Shown: one piece after another, positions 53,824-62,715 of the stretch | Layout of the letters: every line of letters starts with the position of its first letter | How positions within the stretch are numbered: position 1 is the stretch's first letter | Program-made: the position numbers and the translations under genes | Source of the DNA: Flavobacterium sp. | GTDB lineage: Bacteria; Bacteroidota; Bacteroidia; Flavobacteriales; Flavobacteriaceae | Assembly: GCF_027490375.1 (NCBI RefSeq) | Contig: NZ_JAIXYH010000073.1 | Coordinates: forward strand, 1-64,000 | Length of the DNA stretch: 64,000 bases | Direction: 5' to 3' | The notes under the pieces: generated by a model | Databases searched by the model: none | What the model saw: only the letters and a program-made list of their open reading frames with translations | What the model was told of the DNA's origin: nothing

Positions 53824-54441
53824 ATGTCTGGGTTAATTGGAAGAAAAATCGGCATGACCAGCATCTTCGACGAGAACGGGAAGAATATTCCTTGCACCGT
53901 AATCGAAGCTGGACCATGCGTTGTTACCCAAGTCAGAACCAAAGAGGTCGACGGGTATGAAGCGTTGCAACTTGGTTTCGATGACAAAACTGAAAAGCAC
54001 AGTACAAAAGCTGCTCTTGGTCATTTCAAGAAGGCAGGAACTGTTGCTAAAAAGAAAGTTGTCGAGTTTCAAGAATTTGCAACAGAACAAAAATTAGGAG
54101 ACATCATTGATGTTACAATCTTCGAAGAAGGAGAATTTGTAGATGTTCAAGGTGTTTCTAAAGGTAAGGGATTCCAGGGCGTTGTTAAGCGTCACGGATT
54201 TGGTGGTGTTGGACAGTCTACGCACGGTCAGCACAACCGTTTAAGAGCTCCAGGTTCTGTTGGAGCATCGTCTTACCCATCTCGCGTATTCAAAGGAATG
54301 CGTATGGCCGGCCGTATGGGTGGCGAAAATGTAAAAGTTCAAAACCTTAGAGTTTTAAAAGTGATGGCGGAGAAGAACTTACTTCTTGTTAAAGGTTGCG
54401 TTCCAGGTCACACAAACTCTTATGTAATCATTCAGAAGTAA
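53824..54441 (+). CDS. rplC: 50S ribosomal protein uL3
   Basis: This 205-residue protein starts [18 protein letters not shown] and has [19 protein letters not shown] and the Gln-rich loop [14 protein letters not shown], near the peptidyl-transferase centre. It is the first gene after the second promoter. Its TAA overlaps the rplD ATG by 1 nt. Confidence 0.98.
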   Translation: MSGLIGRKIGMTSIFDENGKNIPCTVIEAGPCVVTQVRTKEVDGYEALQLGFDDKTEKHSTKAALGHFKKAGTVAKKKVVEFQEFATEQKLGDIIDVTIFEEGEFVDVQGVSKGKGFQGVVKRHGFGGVGQSTHGQHNRLRAPGSVGASSYPSRVFKGMRMAGRMGGENVKVQNLRVLKVMAEKNLLLVKGCVPGHTNSYVIIQK

Positions 54442-55070
54442 TGGAAGTAAAAGTTTTAAATACCAGCGGAAAAGAAACAGGTAGAACAATTACGCTATCT
54501 GATTCAGTTTTTGGAATTGAGCCTAATAAGCACGCCATTTACTTAGATGTTAAGCAATATCTTGCTAACCAACGTCAAGGAACACACAAAGCGAAAGAGC
54601 GTAACGAAGTTACAGGTTCTACTCGCAAAATCAAGAAACAAAAAGGTACAGGTACTGCTCGTGCAGGTTCTGTAAAGAGCCCTGTATTCAAAGGAGGGGG
54701 TACTATTTTTGGTCCTAGACCAAGAAGCTATTCTTTCAAATTGAATAAGAATTTAAAGCGTTTAGCACGTCGTTCTGCTTTAAGTATTAAAGCAAATGAG
54801 GCGTCTTTAATCGTTCTTGAGGACATTACACTAGACACTCCAAGCACTAAAGGTTTTATTAACATCCTGAAAGCTTTAGGGTTAGAAGGTAAAAAATCTT
54901 TATTCGTGTTGGGTGAGTCTAATAATAATGTATATTTGTCCTCACGCAATTTGAAGGTCGCTTCCGTTGTAACAACCTCAGAATTAAACACTTACAGCAT
55001 TCTTAACGCTAATTCTTTAGTGGTTTTAGAGAGCGCTTTGGAAGGAATTGTAGAGAATTTAAATAAATAA
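54441..55070 (+). CDS. rplD: 50S ribosomal protein uL4
   Basis: This 209-residue protein has an extended loop into the exit tunnel, marked by KKQKGTGTARAGSVKSPVF and GGGTIFGPRPRSY. I start at [11 protein letters not shown], whose ATG overlaps the rplC stop; an upstream start inside rplC is rejected. In E. coli L4 represses its own operon through the leader, which makes the hairpin before rplC of interest. Confidence 0.97.
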   Translation: MEVKVLNTSGKETGRTITLSDSVFGIEPNKHAIYLDVKQYLANQRQGTHKAKERNEVTGSTRKIKKQKGTGTARAGSVKSPVFKGGGTIFGPRPRSYSFKLNKNLKRLARRSALSIKANEASLIVLEDITLDTPSTKGFINILKALGLEGKKSLFVLGESNNNVYLSSRNLKVASVVTTSELNTYSILNANSLVVLESALEGIVENLNK

Positions 55071-55077
55071 GACGCAA

Positions 55078-55371
55078 ATGGAGATCCTAGTTAAGCCAAT
55101 TGTAACTGAAAAAGTTACCAAACAAAGCGAGGTTTTGAACCAGTATGGCTTTGTAGTGGAGCGTCGCGCTAATAAAGTTCAAATTAAGAAAGCTGTAGAG
55201 GCTGCTTATGGAGTAACTGTAGTTAGTGTGAACACAATGAACGTTCGTCCAGATCGCTCTACAAAATACACCAAAAGCGGAATGATTCACGGCAAAACAA
55301 ATGCAATCAAAAAGGCAATTGTCGAAATCGCTGAAGGTGAAACAATCGATTTATATAATAACAACATCTAA
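55078..55371 (+). CDS. rplW: 50S ribosomal protein uL23
   Basis: This 97-residue protein at the tunnel exit is a docking site for trigger factor and SRP. It starts [18 protein letters not shown] and has [19 protein letters not shown]. It lies 7 nt after rplD and 14 nt before rplB. Confidence 0.97.
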   Translation: MEILVKPIVTEKVTKQSEVLNQYGFVVERRANKVQIKKAVEAAYGVTVVSVNTMNVRPDRSTKYTKSGMIHGKTNAIKKAIVEIAEGETIDLYNNNI

Positions 55372-55385
55372 TACAAGGCAGAACA

Positions 55386-56210
55386 ATGTCAGTTAGAAAA
55401 TTAAAACCTATTACCCCGGGTCAGCGTTTTAGAGTTGTGAATAGTTTTGACGCTATTACAACTGATAAGCCGGAGCGTTCATTACTCGCACCGATAAAAA
55501 AATCTGGAGGTAGAAATAGTCAAGGAAAGATGACCATGCGCTACACAGGTGGTGGTCACAAAAAACGTTATCGTGTTATTGATTTCAAAAGAACAAAAGC
55601 GGGAATTCCTGCTACTGTGAAATCTATCGAATACGATCCAAACAGAACTGCTTTTATCGCTTTATTGGCGTATGCTGATGGTGAGAAAACATACATCATT
55701 GCACAAAATGGTTTACAAGTAGGTCAAACAGTTATGAGCGGTGCAACTGCTCAGCCAGAGATCGGAAACACGATGCCATTGTCGCAAATTCCTCTGGGAA
55801 CTGTAATCTCTTGTATTGAGTTACGCCCAGGTCAAGGAGCTGTTATTGCTCGTTCTGCTGGTACTTTCGCGCAGCTTATGGCTCGTGACGGAAAATATGC
55901 AACAATTAAAATGCCATCCGGTGAAACTCGTTTGATTTTGTTGACTTGTTCAGCAACTATCGGTGCAGTTTCAAACTCGGATCACCAATTGATCGTGAGC
56001 GGTAAAGCCGGTCGCAGCCGTTGGTTAGGTCGTCGTCCAAGAACAAGACCAGTAGCGATGAACCCTGTCGATCACCCAATGGGTGGTGGTGAAGGTCGTT
56101 CTTCTGGAGGACACCCAAGATCTAGAAAAGGTTTACCTGCTAAAGGATACAGAACCCGTTCTAATCAAAATCCGAGCAACAAGTACATTGTAGAACGTAG
56201 AAAGAAATAA
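55386..56210 (+). CDS. rplB: 50S ribosomal protein uL2
   Basis: This 274-residue protein is essential for subunit association and peptidyl transfer. It has the N-terminal [34 protein letters not shown], and the conserved [20 protein letters not shown] containing the key His. Confidence 0.98.
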   Translation: MSVRKLKPITPGQRFRVVNSFDAITTDKPERSLLAPIKKSGGRNSQGKMTMRYTGGGHKKRYRVIDFKRTKAGIPATVKSIEYDPNRTAFIALLAYADGEKTYIIAQNGLQVGQTVMSGATAQPEIGNTMPLSQIPLGTVISCIELRPGQGAVIARSAGTFAQLMARDGKYATIKMPSGETRLILLTCSATIGAVSNSDHQLIVSGKAGRSRWLGRRPRTRPVAMNPVDHPMGGGEGRSSGGHPRSRKGLPAKGYRTRSNQNPSNKYIVERRKK

Positions 56211-56216
56211 TAAGAG

Positions 56217-56495
56217 ATGGCACGTTCATTAAAAAAAGGACCTTTTGTTCACTATAAATTAGAGAAAAAGGTATTAGAGAATAACGAGAAAGGAAATAAG
56301 GCTGTAATCAAAACGTGGTCTCGTGCTTCGATGATTACTCCAGATTTCGTAGGTCAAACAATTGCAGTACACAATGGTCGCCAATTTGTTCCAGTATACG
56401 TTACTGAGAACATGGTAGGACACAAACTGGGTGAATTTTCACCAACACGTTCGTTCCGCGGTCATGCCGGTGCTAAAAATAAAGGTAAAAAATAA
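56217..56495 (+). CDS. rpsS: 30S ribosomal protein uS19
   Basis: This 92-residue head protein starts [18 protein letters not shown] and has the motif [20 protein letters not shown], then [14 protein letters not shown]. It lies 6 nt from both neighbours. Confidence 0.98.
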   Translation: MARSLKKGPFVHYKLEKKVLENNEKGNKAVIKTWSRASMITPDFVGQTIAVHNGRQFVPVYVTENMVGHKLGEFSPTRSFRGHAGAKNKGKK

Positions 56496-56501
56496 GCAGT
56501 T

Positions 56502-56915
56502 ATGGGAGTTCGTAAAAGAGAAAGAGCTGAAGGCATTAAAGAAGCTAATAAACAAGTTGCTTTTGCTAAACTAAATAACTGTCCTTCTTCTCCAAGAAAA
56601 ATGCGTTTAGTCGCTGATTTAGTAAGAGGTCAGAAGGTGGAAAGAGCGTTGAGTCTTTTGAGATTCAGCTCTAAAGAAGCTTCACGAAAGTTGGAAAAAC
56701 TATTGTTATCTGCCATCAACAACTGGGAACAGAAAAATGAAGGTGGGGATGTTAGTGCAGCCGGACTATTCGTTAAAGAAATCCGCGTTGACGGTGGTAT
56801 GATGTTGAAAAGACTACGTCCAGCACCTCAAGGTCGCGCACACAGAATTAGAAAACGTTCTAACCACGTAACCGTAGTTTTAGGACAAGCAGATAATACA
56901 CAAAGCAATTCATAA
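56502..56915 (+). CDS. rplV: 50S ribosomal protein uL22
   Basis: This 137-residue protein is longer than the usual 110 because of a basic N-terminal extension ([18 protein letters not shown]). The core has [14 protein letters not shown]. The tunnel-lining beta-hairpin lies near [20 protein letters not shown]. Nothing suggests macrolide-resistance deletions in the hairpin. Confidence 0.97.
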   Translation: MGVRKRERAEGIKEANKQVAFAKLNNCPSSPRKMRLVADLVRGQKVERALSLLRFSSKEASRKLEKLLLSAINNWEQKNEGGDVSAAGLFVKEIRVDGGMMLKRLRPAPQGRAHRIRKRSNHVTVVLGQADNTQSNS

Positions 56916-56920
56916 GCAGT

Positions 56921-57679
56921 ATGGGACAGAAGACAAATCCAATTGGTAACAGACTTGGGATCATCAGAGGTTGGGATTCTAACTGGTTCGGTGGTAATGA
57001 CTACGGCGACAAAATCGCTGAAGACTACAAAATCAGAAAGTACATCCATGCTCGTTTATCAAAAGCTAGTGTTTCTAAAGTAATCATCGAGAGAACTTTA
57101 AAACTTGTAACCGTTACTATCACCACCGCTCGTCCAGGTATTATTATTGGAAAAGGCGGACAGGAGGTAGATAAGTTGAAAGAGGAATTGAAGAAGATTA
57201 CCGACAAGGAAGTTCAGATCAATATTTTCGAAATCAAAAGACCTGAGCTAGATGCATTTCTTGTTGCTTCAAGCATTGCACGTCAGATTGAAAGCCGTAT
57301 TTCTTACAGAAGAGCGATCAAAATGGCTATTGCAGCTTCTATGCGCATGAATGCTGAAGGTATCAAAGTTATGATTTCAGGACGTTTGAATGGTGCTGAA
57401 ATGGCTCGTTCAGAGTCTTTTAAAGAAGGTCGTATTCCTTTGTCTACTTTCAGAGCCGACATTGATTACGCTTTGGCTGAAGCACATACAACTTATGGTC
57501 GTATGGGAATCAAAGTATGGATTATGAAAGGTGAAGTTTACGGAAAGAGAGATCTTTCTCCACTTATCGGAATGGATAAGAAGCAAGCGGGAGGTAATTC
57601 AGGTAAGTCTGATGCACCACGCGGAGGAAAGTCAAACTTTAACAAGGGTCCAAAATCGGACGCTCGTAAACGCAAATAA
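56921..57679 (+). CDS. rpsC: 30S ribosomal protein uS3
   Basis: This 252-residue protein has a type II KH domain with [20 protein letters not shown]. The C-terminal domain has [15 protein letters not shown] basic Gly/Lys/Ser tail (about 220-252), ending SDARKRK, extends past the E. coli protein and is common in Bacteroidota. Confidence 0.98.
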   Translation: MGQKTNPIGNRLGIIRGWDSNWFGGNDYGDKIAEDYKIRKYIHARLSKASVSKVIIERTLKLVTVTITTARPGIIIGKGGQEVDKLKEELKKITDKEVQINIFEIKRPELDAFLVASSIARQIESRISYRRAIKMAIAASMRMNAEGIKVMISGRLNGAEMARSESFKEGRIPLSTFRADIDYALAEAHTTYGRMGIKVWIMKGEVYGKRDLSPLIGMDKKQAGGNSGKSDAPRGGKSNFNKGPKSDARKRK

Positions 57680-57698
57680 TTTTTAAAAGTAAAATCGA

Positions 57699-58124
57699 AT
57701 GTTACAGCCTAAAAGAACGAAGTACCGCAAGGTACAAAAAGGTAGAATGAAAGGGAACAGCCAAAGAGGCCACGAACTTTCAAATGGCATGTTCGGAATT
57801 AAATCTGTGCACGAAACAGGCATGTTCTTAACCTCACGTCAGATCGAAGCAGCTCGTATTGCTGCAACTCGTTACATGAAACGTGAAGGACAACTTTGGA
57901 TCAAAATCTTCCCAGATAAACCAATCACCAAAAAACCTCTAGAGGTACGTATGGGTAAAGGTAAAGGTGCTGTCGAATATTGGGCAGCAGTTGTTAAGCC
58001 AGGAAGAATCATGTTCGAAGTTGGTGGAGTGCCATTGGCAGTTGCAAAAGAAGCTTTGCGCCTTGCGGCTCAAAAACTTCCAGTGAAAACTAAATTTGTA
58101 ATCGCTAGAGATTTCGAAGCCTAA
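57699..58124 (+). CDS. rplP: 50S ribosomal protein uL16
   Basis: This 141-residue protein at the A-site and central protuberance starts [19 protein letters not shown] and has [19 protein letters not shown]. It ends in RDFEA. A 19-nt gap separates it from rpsC. Confidence 0.98.
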   Translation: MLQPKRTKYRKVQKGRMKGNSQRGHELSNGMFGIKSVHETGMFLTSRQIEAARIAATRYMKREGQLWIKIFPDKPITKKPLEVRMGKGKGAVEYWAAVVKPGRIMFEVGGVPLAVAKEALRLAAQKLPVKTKFVIARDFEA

Positions 58125-58134
58125 TCTGTTAATT

Positions 58135-58326
58135 ATGAAACAATCAGAAATTAAAAATCTTTCCGTAGAGCAACTACGAGAAAACTTAAGCCAGGCCAAG
58201 AAAACTTACAACAGTTTGAAGATGGCTCACGCGATCTCTCCAATCGAGAATCCGCTTCAGATCAGAACTGTTCGCCGAACAGTCGCTCGTCTTGCTACTG
58301 AAATAACTAAACGTGAGCAACAATAA
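58135..58326 (+). CDS. rpmC: 50S ribosomal protein uL29
   Basis: This 63-residue two-helix hairpin at the tunnel exit starts MKQSEIKNLSVEQLRENL and has IENPLQIRTVRRTVARLATE. It lies 10 nt after rplP and 9 nt before rpsQ. Confidence 0.97.
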   Translation: MKQSEIKNLSVEQLRENLSQAKKTYNSLKMAHAISPIENPLQIRTVRRTVARLATEITKREQQ

Positions 58327-58335
58327 TTCTGTATT

Positions 58336-58596
58336 ATGGAAGCTAAAAGAAATTTAAGAAAAGAGAGAATCGGTGTGGTGACTTCCAATAAAATGGAAAA
58401 GTCAATCGTTGTGGCTCAGGTAACACGTGTAAAACACCCACTATACGGTAAATTCGTATTGCGTACTAAGAAATTTGTTGCGCACGACGAGAAAAACGAC
58501 TGTAACATTGGAGATACTGTTCGCATCAGCGAAACACGACCAATGAGTAAAACAAAGTGTTGGAGATTAGTAGAAATCATTGAAAGAGCTAAGTAA
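58336..58596 (+). CDS. rpsQ: 30S ribosomal protein uS17
   Basis: This 86-residue OB-fold protein has [33 protein letters not shown] and [18 protein letters not shown]. Its TAA overlaps the rplN ATG by 1 nt. Confidence 0.97.
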   Translation: MEAKRNLRKERIGVVTSNKMEKSIVVAQVTRVKHPLYGKFVLRTKKFVAHDEKNDCNIGDTVRISETRPMSKTKCWRLVEIIERAK

Positions 58597-58964
58597 TGGT
58601 ACAACAAGAAAGTAGATTAAAAGTTGCGGATAACACCGGTGCTAAAGAAGTACTGACCATCCGTGTGCTTGGAGGTACTAAGCGCAGATATGCCTCTGTT
58701 GGGGATAAAATTGTAGTTTCAATCAAAGATGCTACTCCAAACGGTAACGTGAAAAAAGGAGCTGTATCAACTGCTGTAGTAGTACGTACTAAGAAAGAAG
58801 TACGTCGTGCAGATGGTTCTTACATCCGTTTTGACGATAATGCTTGCGTACTTTTGAACGCAGCTGGTGAAATGCGCGGAACCCGCGTTTTCGGTCCAGT
58901 AGCGAGAGAACTTCGCGAAAAGCAATTCATGAAAATTGTATCACTTGCACCTGAGGTGCTTTAA
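58596..58964 (+). CDS. rplN: 50S ribosomal protein uL14
   Basis: This 122-residue protein starts [19 protein letters not shown] and has [18 protein letters not shown] and [16 protein letters not shown]. It overlaps the rpsQ stop by 1 nt. In E. coli this gene starts the spc operon; no separate promoter is apparent here. Confidence 0.98.
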
Positions 58965-58976
58965 TTTTAGGAGACA

Positions 58977-59291
58977 ATGACTAAGTTAAAAATTAAATCA
59001 GGAGACGTTGTTCGCGTTATCGCAGGTGATCACAAAGGTGCCGAAGGCAAAGTTGTACGCGTAGATCGCGAAAAGAACAGAGCAATCGTTGAAGGGGTAA
59101 ACATGGTGTCTAAGCACACAAAGCCTAGCGCTAAAAACCCTCAAGGCGGTATTATTAAAAAAGAAGCTCCTATTCATATCTCAAACATTGCACTAATCGA
59201 CCCAAAGTCTAAAGAGACTACTCGCGTTGGTTTCCGTGTTGAAGGAGATAAGAAAGTGAGATTTTCTAAAAAATCAAATCAAGTATTGTAG
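58977..59291 (+). CDS. rplX: 50S ribosomal protein uL24
   Basis: This 104-residue KOW-domain protein initiates 50S assembly. It has [20 protein letters not shown] and [20 protein letters not shown]. It lies 2 nt before rplE. Confidence 0.98.
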   Translation: MTKLKIKSGDVVRVIAGDHKGAEGKVVRVDREKNRAIVEGVNMVSKHTKPSAKNPQGGIIKKEAPIHISNIALIDPKSKETTRVGFRVEGDKKVRFSKKSNQVL

Positions 59292-59293
59292 TT

Positions 59294-59845
59294 ATGGCTT
59301 ATATCCCTAGACTTAAAGAAGAATATAAAGCCCGCGTAATCGCTGCTTTAAAAGAAGAATTCGGCTATAAAAACGTAATGCAAGTTCCTAAATTGGAGAA
59401 AATCGTTTTGAGCCGTGGTGTTGGTGCTGCTGTTTCCGATAAGAAATTAATCGAATACGCAGTAGACGAATTGACGAAAATCACTGGTCAAAAAGCGGTT
59501 TCTACAATCTCTAAGAAAGACGTTGCATCGTTCAAACTTAGAAAAGGTATGCCAATTGGTGCAAAAGTTACCCTTCGCGGTGAGCGTATGTACGAATTCT
59601 TGGATCGTTTAATTACTTCTGCACTTCCACGTGTAAGAGATTTCAACGGAATTAAAGCTACTGGTTTCGACGGACGTGGTAACTACAACTTGGGTATTAC
59701 TGAGCAAATTATTTTCCCGGAAATCGATATCGACAAGGTGAATAAAATTGCAGGTATGGATATCACTTTTGTGACTACCGCTAAAACAGACAAAGAAGCA
59801 AAATCACTTTTAGCAGAATTAGGTTTACCATTTAAAAAGAATTAA
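59294..59845 (+). CDS. rplE: 50S ribosomal protein uL5
   Basis: This 183-residue protein binds 5S rRNA and contacts the P-site tRNA. It has [34 protein letters not shown] and [18 protein letters not shown]. It lies 2 nt before rpsN. Confidence 0.98.
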   Translation: MAYIPRLKEEYKARVIAALKEEFGYKNVMQVPKLEKIVLSRGVGAAVSDKKLIEYAVDELTKITGQKAVSTISKKDVASFKLRKGMPIGAKVTLRGERMYEFLDRLITSALPRVRDFNGIKATGFDGRGNYNLGITEQIIFPEIDIDKVNKIAGMDITFVTTAKTDKEAKSLLAELGLPFKKN

Positions 59846-59847
59846 GG

Positions 59848-60117
59848 ATGGCTAAAGAATCAATGAAAGCACGTGAAGTAAAACGTGCAAAAACTGTAGA
59901 AAAATACGCTGCGAAAAGAAAAGCGCTTTTGGAAGCTGGCGACTATGTTGGCCTTCAAAAATTGCCTAAAAACGCTTCTCCAGTAAGAATGCACAACCGT
60001 TGCAAACTTACAGGTCGTCCAAGAGGTTACATGCGCCAGTTTGGTATTTCACGTGTTACTTTCCGTGAAATGGCAAACATGGGATTGATTCCCGGCGTTA
60101 AAAAAGCTTCTTGGTAA
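59848..60117 (+). CDS. rpsN: 30S ribosomal protein uS14, zinc-free form
   Basis: This 89-residue long form has a single Cys ([14 protein letters not shown]) and so lacks the four-Cys zinc site of the short form. It ends [12 protein letters not shown] 77-nt gap with a long hairpin separates it from rpsH, the largest gap within the cluster after rplC. Confidence 0.97.
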   Translation: MAKESMKAREVKRAKTVEKYAAKRKALLEAGDYVGLQKLPKNASPVRMHNRCKLTGRPRGYMRQFGISRVTFREMANMGLIPGVKKASW

Positions 60118-60133
60118 TTAAAAAAAGAGTATC

Positions 60134-60186
60134 AATTGGTTTAAGGTTCGCCGCGAGAGCCGTAGGCGAAAACCAAAACCGCAATT
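60134..60186 (+). promoter_or_regulatory. Long interrupted hairpin between rpsN and rpsH
   Basis: AATTGGTTT (60134-60142) can pair with AAAACC-GC-AATT (60176-60186), and GGTTCGCC (60145-60152) with GGCGAAAACC (60165-60174), allowing small bulges. No T tract follows, so it is not a terminator. An RNA-processing or r-protein (S8-type) binding site is possible. Confidence 0.5.
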
Positions 60187-60194
60187 AATTAAAT

Positions 60195-60593
60195 ATGTAC
60201 ACAGATCCAATCGCAGATTATCTGACCCGAGTACGAAACGCTGTGGCTGCAAACCACAAAGTTGTCGAAATTCCGGCTTCTAATCTGAAAAAAGAAATCA
60301 CTAAGATTTTGTTCGATCAGGGTTATATCCTGAGCTACAAATTCGAGCAAAACACCGTACAGGGTACGATTAAAATCGCTCTCAAATACGACAAAGAAAC
60401 CAAAGAGTCTGTAATCAAGGACATTCAAAGAATCAGTAAGCCTGGTTTGAGAAAATATGCCGGAGCTACAGAAATTCCAAGAATCTTGAATGGTCTTGGT
60501 ATCGCTATTGTATCAACTTCAAAAGGTTTGATGACCGGAAAACAAGCACGCCAATTAAACATTGGTGGTGAAGTCATCTGCTACGTTTATTAA
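60195..60593 (+). CDS. rpsH: 30S ribosomal protein uS8
   Basis: This 132-residue protein binds the central domain of 16S rRNA. It starts [20 protein letters not shown] and has [20 protein letters not shown] and a C-terminal GGEVICYVY. In E. coli S8 represses the spc operon by binding mRNA near rplE; the hairpin just upstream is worth comparing. Confidence 0.98.
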   Translation: MYTDPIADYLTRVRNAVAANHKVVEIPASNLKKEITKILFDQGYILSYKFEQNTVQGTIKIALKYDKETKESVIKDIQRISKPGLRKYAGATEIPRILNGLGIAIVSTSKGLMTGKQARQLNIGGEVICYVY

Positions 60594-60610
60594 TCTTAAT
60601 CCAGCAAGAA

Positions 60611-61153
60611 ATGTCTAGAATTGGTAAAAATCCCGTTTCGATTCCTGCAGGTGTTACAGTAAACTATGCAGATGGTATCCTTACAGTGAAAGGAAAAAAA
60701 GGTCAGCTTACGCAAGTTATCAGCGATGTGGATCTTAAAATAGAAGAGAACCAAATCGTTGTAGAGCGCTCATCAGATCACAAAGATCAACGCGCGAAAC
60801 ACGGTTTGTACAGATCACTAATCAACAATATGGTTATTGGTGTTTCTGAAGGTTTTACAAAAGAGTTAGAATTAGTGGGTGTAGGTTACAGAGCTTCTAA
60901 CCAAGGTCAAAAGCTCGATCTAGCACTTGGTTTTTCTCATAATATTATTCTTGAAGTTGCTCCAGAAGTAACTTTGGAAACAATTTCTGAGAAAGGTAAG
61001 AACCCAATCGTGAAACTAACTTCATACGACAAACAATTGTTAGGTCAAGTAGCTGCTAAAATCCGCGGATTCCGTAAGCCAGAACCTTACAAAGGAAAAG
61101 GTGTGAAATTCGTAGGTGAAGTATTGAGAAGAAAAGCAGGTAAATCAGCTTAA
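60611..61153 (+). CDS. rplF: 50S ribosomal protein uL6
   Basis: This 180-residue two-domain protein at the factor-binding site starts SRIGKNPVSIPAGV and has TVKGKKGQLTQ and the C-terminal KIRGFRKPEPYKGKGVKF. Confidence 0.98.
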   Translation: MSRIGKNPVSIPAGVTVNYADGILTVKGKKGQLTQVISDVDLKIEENQIVVERSSDHKDQRAKHGLYRSLINNMVIGVSEGFTKELELVGVGYRASNQGQKLDLALGFSHNIILEVAPEVTLETISEKGKNPIVKLTSYDKQLLGQVAAKIRGFRKPEPYKGKGVKFVGEVLRRKAGKSA

Positions 61154-61165
61154 AAATATTAGATT

Positions 61166-61519
61166 ATGTCATTAACAAAAACTGAAAGAAGACAACGTAT
61201 CAAATTCAGAATCCGTAAAATCGTTTCGGGTACTGCTGCTAAGCCGCGTTTGTCTGTGTTTAGAAGTAATAAAGAAATCTATGTTCAGCTGATTGACGAT
61301 GTACAAGGTGTAACTATCTTGGCAGCTTCATCTCGCGACAAAGACGTAGATTCTAAAGGTACTAATGTAGAAGTGGCTGCAGCTGTAGGTAAAGCTATCG
61401 CTGAAAAAGCACTTAAAGCAGGTATCGAGAATGTAACATTTGATCGTGGTGGTTATTTGTACCACGGTCGTATTAAATCACTAGCCGAAGGCGCAAGAGC
61501 CGCTGGTTTAAAATTCTAA
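61166..61519 (+). CDS. rplR: 50S ribosomal protein uL18
   Basis: This 117-residue 5S-rRNA-binding protein has [19 protein letters not shown] and the end [20 protein letters not shown]. It lies 6 nt before rpsE. Confidence 0.98.
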   Translation: MSLTKTERRQRIKFRIRKIVSGTAAKPRLSVFRSNKEIYVQLIDDVQGVTILAASSRDKDVDSKGTNVEVAAAVGKAIAEKALKAGIENVTFDRGGYLYHGRIKSLAEGARAAGLKF

Positions 61520-61525
61520 TCGAAG

Positions 61526-62047
61526 ATGTCAAAGTATAAAAACGTAGAATTCGTAAAGCCTAGCGGTCTTGAATTGAAAGATCGATTGGTGAGTGTAAAC
61601 CGTGTAACGAAAGTTACTAAAGGTGGACGTGCTTTCGGTTTCTCTGCCATCGTAGTAGTTGGCGACGAAAACGGAGTAGTAGGTCACGGTTTAGGAAAAT
61701 CTAAAGACGTATCTGAAGCAATTGCTAAAGCTGTGGAAGATGCTAAGAAAAACTTGGTACGCGTACCGCTTAGCGGACAATCGGTTCCGCACGAGCAAAA
61801 AGGTAAATTTGGTGGTGCAAGAGTATTCTTGATGCCAGCATCTCACGGTACTGGAGTTATTGCTGGTGGTGCTGTACGTGCGGTATTGGAGTCTGTTGGT
61901 ATTCACGACGTACTTTCTAAGTCGCAAGGATCATCAAACCCACACAACGTAGTTAAAGCTACTTTCGATGCATTGCTTCAAATGAGAAGCGCTCACACAG
62001 TAGCAAAACAACGTGGTATTTCATTAGATAAAGTGTTTAAAGGTTAA
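61526..62047 (+). CDS. rpsE: 30S ribosomal protein uS5
   Basis: This 173-residue protein has [20 protein letters not shown], the loop where spectinomycin-resistance changes occur and which looks wild type, and [16 protein letters not shown]. It lies 11 nt before rpmD. Confidence 0.98.
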   Translation: MSKYKNVEFVKPSGLELKDRLVSVNRVTKVTKGGRAFGFSAIVVVGDENGVVGHGLGKSKDVSEAIAKAVEDAKKNLVRVPLSGQSVPHEQKGKFGGARVFLMPASHGTGVIAGGAVRAVLESVGIHDVLSKSQGSSNPHNVVKATFDALLQMRSAHTVAKQRGISLDKVFKG

Positions 62048-62058
62048 TTCAGCGAATC

Positions 62059-62241
62059 ATGGCAAAAATTAAAGTAAAACAAGTTCGCAGCAAAATCAAT
62101 TGCCCGCTAACACAGAAAAGAAGCCTTGAGGCTCTTGGACTTCGCAGAATGGGACAGGTTGTTGAGCACGAAGCCAACCCTGCTATTCTCGGAATTATCA
62201 ATAAAGTTAAACACTTAGTTTCTGTTGAAGAAGCTAAATAA
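62059..62241 (+). CDS. rpmD: 50S ribosomal protein uL30
   Basis: This 60-residue protein has IKVKQVRSKINCPLTQKR and LEALGLRRMGQVVEHE, the standard short bacterial form. It lies between rpsE and rplO, the usual position. Confidence 0.97.
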   Translation: MAKIKVKQVRSKINCPLTQKRSLEALGLRRMGQVVEHEANPAILGIINKVKHLVSVEEAK

Positions 62242-62251
62242 TCCGTAAACT

Positions 62252-62704
62252 ATGAACTTACATAACTTACAACCTGCAGAGGGATCAACGCACAACCAAA
62301 ATAAGCGCGTAGGTCGTGGAGAAGGCTCCGGAAAAGGCGGAACTGCTGCACGTGGACACAAAGGTGCGAAGTCTCGCTCAGGTTACTCAAAGAAGATCGG
62401 ATTTGAAGGTGGACAGATGCCACTACAAAGACGTGTTCCTAAATTTGGATTTAAAAATATCAACAGAGTGGAATATCAAGGAATCAACCTTGACACAATT
62501 CAAGCACTAGTTGACGCAGGTGTTATCTCCGACTCATTAGATTTCGCAACAATCGTTGAGAATCGTTTGGCTACTAAAAATGAAGTAGTTAAAATTTTGG
62601 GTAGAGGTACTCTTACTGCAAAAGTGAAAGTTAGCGCACATAAATTTACTGCTACTGCTAAAGCTGCTATTGAAGCGGCAGGTGGTGAGGCAGTTAGCTT
62701 GTAA
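62252..62704 (+). CDS. rplO: 50S ribosomal protein uL15
   Basis: This 150-residue protein starts MNLHNLQPAEGSTHNQNK. It has the Gly-rich GRGEGSGKGGTAARGHKG and GFEGGQMPLQRRVPKFGF. The C-terminal domain carries the LGRGTLTAKVKVSAHKFT strand. secY begins 11 nt later. Confidence 0.98.
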   Translation: MNLHNLQPAEGSTHNQNKRVGRGEGSGKGGTAARGHKGAKSRSGYSKKIGFEGGQMPLQRRVPKFGFKNINRVEYQGINLDTIQALVDAGVISDSLDFATIVENRLATKNEVVKILGRGTLTAKVKVSAHKFTATAKAAIEAAGGEAVSL

Positions 62705-62715
62705 TTCTAAGACTG

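Noticed and set aside
50077..62047. Antibiotic-resistance changes in rpsL, rplV or rpsE
   Set aside because: Lys43 and Lys88 of uS12 and the relevant loops of uL22 and uS5 look wild type.
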